A stretch of 64,000 bases of DNA, taken from the NCBI GenBank assembly GCA_009767595.1, contig VSDK01028718.1:211849-275848 (forward strand), in the 5' to 3' direction. A program made the translations under genes and the position numbers. Of the stretch, positions 57,587 to 64,000 are shown in pieces (the stretch's first letter is position 1; each line of letters begins with the position of its first letter). This DNA is from Symbiodinium kawagutii. Lineage: Eukaryota > Sar > Dinophyceae > Suessiales > Symbiodiniaceae. Below the pieces are notes generated by a model. The model was not told the DNA's origin. It did no database searches and worked only from the letters and a program-made list of their open reading frames with translations.

Positions 57587-57987
57587 AGGTTACCCAAAAA
57601 GCAACAGATGGGGGAGATAGCCACATAAGGGGGATAGTCAACTAGAATAAAGCAACAAAGAATCAACATTTGAGGAGTAGCAACTAGGATGAATCAACCA
57701 TGGTATGTAACCTTGTGCTAAAGCAAGGTGCCAGCAATTGGTGTTTTGCTCTTAAAATTCATGCTTTTGGCTGGTGACTTGCAGTAGGTACCTATGGAAA
57801 CACCGTCCAAATGGTGTTTTCGGGCAGCTGATAAGCGCCAGTTCTAAATCCTATCATGGAAGGTTGAGCAATGGCAGGTCCTAAAGTCAATCAACATTCA
57901 ACTTGGCATGAATTCGGAGATGGTTGTGAACAGGACATATTGGACATGTGGGAACCTCTTCAAACACCATCACTCATGCACACTTGA

Positions 57988-58611
57988 CTAGACTCTCAGA
58001 ACTCAATTTTGCTAAAACATACAAAGAAAGACTTGAGTTTGTCCAACAACCAGCTTGCAATGATCACAGGTCGTGGCCGAACCCTCAATAAATACACCAT
58101 GGAAGAGGAATTTGCCACGAGGAAACCTGACTTTGTAGCAGAGTGGAAGCATTCCATGTTATGGGGAAAGAACTTGCAACAGTTGGTGAAAGAGGCAGTG
58201 AAGTTAGTTGACCAAGCTTTCTCGACCCACAGAGCTGATACTGACATCTATGTGATTGTGTATTGGAATGGCAGCGAGTTAGTTGGACAACATGGCATTT
58301 GCGACGAGGTAAAATATCCTTACACCCGAACGGATGAGCAGAAGAGGAATTTCGCCTATTGGGAACAGGTCCTCAGGCGCATGTTGACATTTGTGATGTT
58401 CATGGATTGCGGACAGCAACAAGACATTGCCGATTTCTGTGCGGGTTTGATCTCGGATTGCACAACACAGAGTGTTCTGTCAACATACATTGGAGAAAGG
58501 GGATGCTTCGCGTCACTCTCGCCGATCCTCATGATCGCGCCCGTGGAATTCTGGGACATTCCACCAGCGCCGAACAGGAATAACCCGGGATCGACGAGTA
58601 CTAGGCTCTGA
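57988..58611 (+). CDS. Hypothetical protein, isolated ~200-codon frame
   Basis: Open from 57988; the first ATG is at 58060 (183 residues) and the TGA at 58609-58611. Composition is that of a folded protein: charged helices (MEEEFATRKPDFVAEWKHSM), a hydrophobic strand DIYVIVYWNGSELVG followed by QHGICDEVKYPYTRTDEQKR, and an aromatic- and Cys-containing C-terminal half. It is the longest non-repetitive frame outside the LINE and more GC-rich than its flanks. No family recognised. It could be a single-exon retrocopy, a large exon of a longer gene, or a fragment of a mobile-element polyprotein. No obvious splice sites bound it, and no identifiable neighbour helps. Confidence 0.5.
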   Translation, partial: LDSQNSILLKHTKKDLSLSNNQLAMITGRGRTLNKYTMEEEFATRKPDFVAEWKHSMLWGKNLQQLVKEAVKLVDQAFSTHRADTDIYVIVYWNGSELVGQHGICDEVKYPYTRTDEQKRNFAYWEQVLRRMLTFVMFMDCGQQQDIADFCAGLISDCTTQSVLSTYIGERGCFASLSPILMIAPVEFWDIPPAPNRNNPGSTSTRL

Positions 58612-58944
58612 ATATCTGGCATCACTACCTCAGGAACTACCCTGATTAACATTGGCACCTCCAGGCATTATCCTACCACTGGCAGGGATATGAAGATCCA
58701 ACTTGTGATTGATTGAGGGGCACGAAGTGAATGCAACTGTGGTAGGGACATGAAGTAGTTGCAGTAATTAGATGTAATTAGTTGGTCATAAGCCATGGTG
58801 ACATGTAAGTTGCGACATGGCTACAGTCAATATAGTCATATGGTGGTTCCTGAAGTCATAGGGGTACCCCCAAAGCATCCAATATCAGTCATTTGTAATA
58901 AAAAACAATCAGTTTGTGGGGGTACCCCTATTCTGAAACTACGT
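58612..58944. other. No gene; family A remnants
   Basis: GGGGTACCCC blocks at 58860-58930 resemble the end sequence of family A. Confidence 0.5.
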
Positions 58945-59064
58945 TTGTGGGTCAAAACCCATAGTCCCCCTTGTTCCCCCATCATTAACCAACTAATTTT
59001 CCCTACTATTGTTGGTGAACGTATCCCCCATGAAAAGAGTTGATTAATATTGACCTATAACCAT
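58945..59064 (-). repeat. Family A MITE-like element
   Basis: TTGTGGGTCAAAACCCATAG at one end, TTGACCTATAACCAT at the other; CATCATTAACCAACTAATTT inside. It is joined directly to the family C repeat on its right. Confidence 0.7.
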
Positions 59065-59390
59065 AGTTATACTTATATCTACCATAACTGGTAGTTACCC
59101 TAGTTATAAACCAACTTGTAGCTGGCTGGGGGCCCACATTGTATGGTCAATATAGCCATATGCAACCTCATAGCTGGTATATCCCCTAGCATTGTTGCTT
59201 ATTGTCCCCTATTGTTAACCATTCAACCATCACCAACCATGATTAAGCATTATCATTGTTTATCTTTTACCAACTATATCACCAGATGTTCACCATATAT
59301 TAGAATAAGTTAACCAGCTATGTCATTGGTTACCAGCTGTTCACCATATTGTTTACCAGCTATATCAACCATATGGTTAACTACCATATT
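59065..59390. repeat. Family C dispersed repeat, copy 2
   Basis: Collinear with 52597-52830 but with small insertions and a second round of TTCACCATAT / ACCAGCTATATCA repeats at its right end. Confidence 0.65.
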
Positions 59391-59419
59391 GTTCACTTAC
59401 ATTCTTAACCCATATGTAG

Positions 59420-59595
59420 GTTCAGATCCCCCGGGGTCACCCTGCTTCCCCATGGCTTCCCCAGGGCTTCAGCGCAAAAAGGCCCCGGTGCCCAGGACCC
59501 ACCGCGATGCCTTCGCAGGAGACGGGTCGCATCAAGGTGGGAGCGCGACAGCGATGGTGAAAGGTCGGCCCAAGGATTTGCAGCGTGATATGTAG
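59420..59595 (+). CDS. Candidate terminal exon, Pro/Lys-rich
   Basis: After CATATGTAG (AG at 59418-59419) the frame reads GSDPPGSPCFPMASPGLQRK, KAPVPRTHRDAFAGDGSHQG and GSATAMVKGRPKDLQRDM, then TAG at 59593-59595. GC-rich in AT-rich surroundings; no recognised domain. Confidence 0.38.
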
Positions 59596-59699
59596 TGATG
59601 CATAAACTCCTATGGTGGCTAGCAAGCAACAATAATGGTTAAACAATAGGGGAAAATAGCCATAAACATGGTTTTTCAGTGTGATATATGGTTTTGCCG

Positions 59700-59965
59700 A
59701 TTTTTTCAAATAGGGGATTTTAGTGGTTAATAGGGGATAAGAACTACCAATACTAGGGGATATAGCAACTATAGTGATAATAGTGGGTTGATAATGGTTA
59801 AAACATGGGTGATAATGGTGATTAATATGCATCAAGATTATAGATATATGGTTTTGATTTTTTTCAGGGTAAGCAACAATACTAGGGCATAGTGATATAT
59901 GTTTATCATAGTGAGAATAGTGGGTTGATAATGGTTAAATAATGGGTGATAATGGTTGATGATGA
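59700..59965. repeat. Two tandem family C-related blocks
   Basis: A block with ACCAATACTAGGGGATA and AGTGGGTTGATAATGGTTAA occurs at about 59735-59825 and again at 59870-59965. The two differ mainly by a short indel. Confidence 0.55.
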
Positions 59966-60130
59966 TAAAACATCAATATTATATATATATAGTGATTCCT
60001 GTGGTCAACAATGTTTGATGGTTCAAAGGGGACACAGGTTGAGAATGGCCATCATATAGGGTTTCAACCATGGTAACAATGGCTAATAATAGGGGATAAC
60101 AGCTTACAATAATGATAAAACAAATGCAGG

Positions 60131-60220
60131 TGAGTGGTTTGATTGATTTTTTCCCAGTAATTGTTAAGAACTGGTGGATTGACAAACACATTTTTCATAG
60201 GGGTTGAAATTACCAATCAG
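60131..60220 (+). repeat. Family B inverted-repeat element
   Basis: TGAGTGGTTTGATTGA at the left and CATTTTTCATAGGGGTTGAA then ATTACCAATCAG at the right, closely matching the LINE insertion site. Confidence 0.65.
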
Positions 60221-60892
60221 TATAGTGATACCTAGATTTTTATGATGAATTCAATTATGAGGAGTGATTACTATTATGGTGATTCCTATGGTGATTACTA
60301 TGGTAGTTGCTTTGGTGATTAATTGCTTTGGTGGTCTTACAATTGGTGGTTCATTCTTTAATTGCCGACTAGTGATTCTTTTGGTGGTTTCTATGGTAAT
60401 GACTTCGAGTCAGGGATTGCTATTGCTGATTACTGGAAGGTCCATATTAACCACTCAACCCTAAAGAGCTCCTGACTGGGAGATCCAAAACTAGCATCTT
60501 TCTCTCACCATAAAAGCTGGCGATTTACCCAACAACATAGGCTATTCGTGGCCTCACAGGGTGATCCATGACAACGCGAACATGATCTTCCAAGCGGTCA
60601 TGACATGGTGAATGATTAATCATTGAAGCTCAGACTTATATGTTCCAAGTTTATATTTCCTGGTTGCTCAGAGAGTTTCACTGGTTGACTACGAAAGATG
60701 GGTAGATTGTCCTAGATTCACTTGTTGAGAATGGTGAATGTTTATGTCAAAGAGCTAGGGAAATGATCCGAGAGCAAGGTGAAGATCCTAACAAAGACTG
60801 ATTTCTTTATATGGGGGGATGTGCGTCAGAGGTACAGAGTTTTGATCCGTAACCACAACTAACCACACACATTCTTGCGGATTTGTATTTTC

Positions 60893-60990
60893 ATATATAT
60901 ATATATATATTGATTTATCTATATATATATATGTATATGTATGTACATATATGTATTTAAATAGATATATATATATATATATAAAGAGAG
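60893..60990. repeat. (TA)n cluster
   Basis: Three TA runs ending in AAAGAGAGAGA. Confidence 0.9.
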
Positions 60991-61129
60991 AGATTTATAC
61001 ACAATTTGTATTGTATATATATCTAGCTATGCAGGTATGGACACTTGAATATGCACTTTTCAATAATTGCATCTGCACGCAAACGTAACTATGTGTTTCT
61101 ACTGTAGTTATTTTTTTGTTCATTTTATG

Positions 61130-61202
61130 TATCTATCGTTCTATCTAATCCATCTATCTATCGATCTATCCATCTATCCATCCATCCATCCATCTATCTT
61201 TC
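61130..61202. repeat. (CTAT/CCAT)n microsatellite
   Basis: TATCTATCGATCTATCCATC then CCATCCATCCATCTATCTTT. Confidence 0.9.
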
Positions 61203-61349
61203 TTGACGTCCATACATAATTACTCTACATGCTTCAGACTCATGTTTAGATCATACTCACATATCGTTATATGTTTTGGTATCTATGCGTGCCTGTTTGT
61301 CTTTACATTCACATGTACATATTTGAAAATTCCTCCCACGTATTCGCAT

Positions 61350-61514
61350 ATGTTTGCGCCCTCCTTCCTGCACCACATCCGACGCCAGGGCCAGTTGGGC
61401 ACAGGGCCCAACAAGGCCGAACGCGCGCGCGAGCGCGAAGCCATCCTGAAGCAATTGGAGGACAGTGATGGAGCAGTGGGAGCTGATGGTGGGAGCAGCA
61501 GACCTCCGCCATGA
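61350..61514 (+). CDS. Candidate terminal exon, charged helix and stop
   Basis: Reads FLHHIRRQGQLGTGPNKAER then AREREAILKQLEDSDGAVGA and ends at TGA after SSRPPP. The AERAREREAILKQLEDS segment is a plausible amphipathic helix. The start could be the ATG at 61350 or an acceptor at 61386-61387 (CGCCAG). Confidence 0.42.
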   Translation: MFAPSFLHHIRRQGQLGTGPNKAERAREREAILKQLEDSDGAVGADGGSSRPPP

Positions 61515-63008
61515 TGGCAGCTGGTTGTTTGGAAAGCTTGGCATCTACAGCTGGTTTCCCTATGGAAAATTGTGATATGTTCATTTATGTTCAACGTTTT
61601 CTAGCTTTCAGGTTAATTAGTTTACAAGAGGATACGTAATGTGTGTGGAATGATGCTCATATATGTTGAATCAGCTGGATTGATGATGATTGGTAGTGAT
61701 GGATGGTGCTGAATGGTGGTTCATCATGGTCAACGATTGTTCGTGATGATGACAAAAGCAAGAGAGCAAACACATAGTTCCTTCGCTTGAAAAGTGTTTG
61801 CTGTGAACCATCCAGTATAAGTGCCCTTTGATGATTTATGTTTTTTGCAGGTATTCATCCTTTGGGGCAGCTGATTCACTAATCAACACATACAGTTCTG
61901 TCTTGTTTGTGATCGGGTGCTGGTGCTGGTTGTGCGTGGCAACTGCTAGGGGTTCATCAGTTGCCAGTGCTGCAGTTTCCTTTGTCTTGGAATTGCTTCT
62001 GGTTGCAGTGCGCTGATTCAGACACAGATCATCTTTGTCTACAAACTAGGAAGTGGAATATTACCACATCCCAGTACAAACCAATCTATTTGCCCCTTTG
62101 GGTTTCCAGGAGTTACCACTCCACTTCCCAGATTTTTTTGCAGTCGTGATGGCCAAGTACCCACACTTCTGATCATGGTATCGCTGGATTTGGCCACACG
62201 GGTGCGTCATCCTTCCCTTTCTAGTAGGTTTGCTGTTTGGAATCTACCAACCCCAAGTTGGCTCTTCCAGTTGCATTGGTCGGTTTAGAGCCCCCTGTAG
62301 GTATCAACATCTACTCATTGGTTTGTGGTTTATAATGGTTTTAAGGTTTAGTTATTTTCTATGATTCCAAATGTAGTCATTAATTCCCTTAAATGGTTGG
62401 TTGGTTGCTGAGTTTGTTTCAATGACGCGGTGGTTCAACCACCAAGCAGAACACTAAGACACCAACTAGAAATGATGCCCAATCACACATCAAACAATAG
62501 ACATCAAATCCGTCCCTAGCAGCTTGGCGCCAGGAAGATCGCATGCGCTACGAGGACAGGCTGAGCTGCCCGGCACGATTCGTGGTGGGATATTGATGGA
62601 TTGGCAGCCTACTCCGATAGTATTCCACCAGTGGATCGTTGGTTCTGTTGGGTACAACTTATTGGGAATCTGACCAGCAAGAATGGCAACCTGCGTGATG
62701 ATGTGGATCAACTGTGAAGCTGTATGTTCTTGGGCGTCCGTAATGGCTGATGAATCAAGATATACACGTCAACATGTACTTTGATAATTGTATCCTTCAC
62801 TTGTCCTTTCTTTATATAGATGATAAATAGACAAATCTTTTTTTCACATATAGATATATAAGGTGTGTATGTTTATAGTTTGCAAATGTAAAGAGCATTT
62901 ATATATATACATAATTTATTTATTTATTTCTATATGCAATATTGATATAACTGGTACTGGTAGAATTTATTGATGAAGCTATTTGTCATACTTGGATTTG
63001 TAGTCGAG
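61515..63008. other. No convincing gene
   Basis: A GC patch at 62515-62600 reads AAWRQEDRMRYEDRLSCPAR in one phase and SSLAPGRSHALRGQAELPGT in another; too ambiguous to call. Confidence 0.45.
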
Positions 63009-63104
63009 GATCCTCTGTGTGCCAACGGTGCAGGAGAGGCATGTGACCGCCAGCGCGGTGCAAAACGAGGTCAAGGCCTGGACTCCAATCCACCAAGCGT
63101 TGTG
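63009..63104 (+). CDS. Candidate internal exon
   Basis: Between GTCGAG (AG at 63007-63008) and the donor GTGAGC at 63105. The favoured phase reads ILCVPTVQERHVTASAVQNE then VKAWTPIHQAL. An internal acceptor (GTGCAG, 63032-63033) could shorten it. Confidence 0.38.
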
Positions 63105-63110
63105 GTGAGC

Positions 63111-64000
63111 CAAGCAATGGCAAGGCTAAGCAATGGCAAGGTATAACCACTATATATGGATATGTACATAGGCAACCCTACCACGTTCTGGTTAGCCAAG
63201 GATATGTAGGTTATCATTGGGCTACAGAAGGGTAGCAGAACCAACCATTTTATATGAGGGTAGAATACCTGGTATCGTGAGCCACCTATTGACCAATGAT
63301 GGTTTGCAAAGTGTAGTTAGTCAATATTTTTTAGGGATATGTATATATACCCACTGTATATCATGCTCAATCGCTTCCGTTTTCAAGAAGCAAATCCAAC
63401 AAAGTGTATAACCAAGCGATTAACCACTCTTATGTCAGCACATGTTAAGCATGTTCAAGACGTCAGCACCACAGAATACGGTCATTGAATAAACTAACAA
63501 AGTGTAAACACATGTTCAAGACTTTGGCGCAACAAAAGATGATCATGTTGGAAAGACCATCACGCAGTTTAGCAAATGATGTTGAGGAAAACCAAATAAT
63601 GCTAGTGCGGTCAAATTCACCACACGTGAGGCCTGCTGTCCTGCTGCGTTTACCACTGCAACCATTACTGTGGCCCAGTCAGAACTTCTGATTAAGCAGT
63701 GTTTCGTGGTACATTTTCTGTAATTTTGATCGGCTGGAGGAGTATTCATGGGGAGGGGTTACGGTATTTTACGATAAACCTGCATACGCGCTTGAAGCAA
63801 CAAGCGCCTTCCCTGGACAACCAATAGGTTTCATGGGCTACCGAAACTCTTCATCCAACCCCAAGCCTTGACGGAGCTGCTCATATGCAGAATCGCAGAA
63901 TTTTGGAGGTTTTATCTCCGAGTCTTTCTTTCTAATGTTGTCATTATAGTTAGTCAGGCCCCAGAACCAGTGTTGTTCTTTCTAGTTGGTTGTGACCATG
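63111..64000. other. No gene recognised
   Basis: Includes a tandem AGCCAAGCAATGGCAAGG / CTAAGCAATGGCAAGG duplication at 63107-63140; otherwise AT-rich. Confidence 0.5.

Larger units (their letters stand above)
60221..61349. other. No gene recognised
   Basis: GGTGATTACTATGGT-type reiterations at 60255-60400, a family A remnant near 60812-60862 (GGTACAGAGTTTTGATCCGTAA), then TA and CTAT tracts. Confidence 0.55.

Overview
This window looks like nuclear DNA of a large, repeat-rich protist genome, most likely a dinoflagellate. That is an inference from architecture, not from any marker gene. The grounds are a giant fused LINE-type polyprotein, GC-rich exon-sized islands scattered in AT-rich DNA, Gly/Lys-rich low-complexity coding pieces, and abundant short inverted-repeat elements and microsatellites. 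I see no bacterial operons, CRISPR array, rRNA or tRNA gene.

The dominant feature is one apparently full-length non-LTR retrotransposon at 5328-17408 (12,081 bp, + strand), bounded by a perfect 12-bp target-site duplication. It inserted into a short inverted-repeat element whose paralogues elsewhere in the window show what the empty site looked like. ORF1 (5760-6800) has a RanBP2-like zinc finger, a basic stretch and predicted helices. ORF2 begins at 6797 in an ATGA overlap with the ORF1 stop and runs to 17317, about 3,500 codons, crossing a +1 and later a -1 frame change. Its order is: N-terminal region; five divergent copies of an unnamed W/C/W/W/PQP module; RNase H; APE-type endonuclease (EEP fold); reverse transcriptase; two zinc-finger-like motifs; and an unrecognised C-terminal domain of about 320 residues. 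RNase H upstream of the endonuclease is the reverse of the usual EN-RT-RH order. The module array and the domain order are the best candidates for something undescribed.

The remaining ~52 kb is AT-rich. It holds: (a) at least thirteen copies of a ~90-120 bp MITE-like family A with ends of the type TGGCTGTGGGTCAA/TTGACCCACAGCCA; (b) five copies of a ~100 bp family B with ends of the type CTGGTTGGTGGTT/AACCACCAACCAG, one of them split by the LINE; (c) a third dispersed family (C) and several single fold-backs; (d) microsatellites of (GTT)n, (GAAA)n-(GACA)n-(GTAA)n, (GAT)n, (ACA)n, (ATC)n and (TA)n; and (e) minisatellites, the clearest with a 57-bp unit and a 228-bp higher-order unit at 49.7-50.5 kb.

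About twenty GC-rich islands of 70-330 bp, spaced 1-5 kb apart, look like exons. Several have a good GT donor on the + strand (for example 41148, 42987, 28977, 19963, 63105). They may belong to one or a few + strand genes with very long introns, but I recognise none of the products and the linkage is inferred. An isolated 200-codon reading frame at 57988-58611 and a possible fragment of a tyrosine-recombinase-type retroelement at 50.5 kb complete the coding signals.
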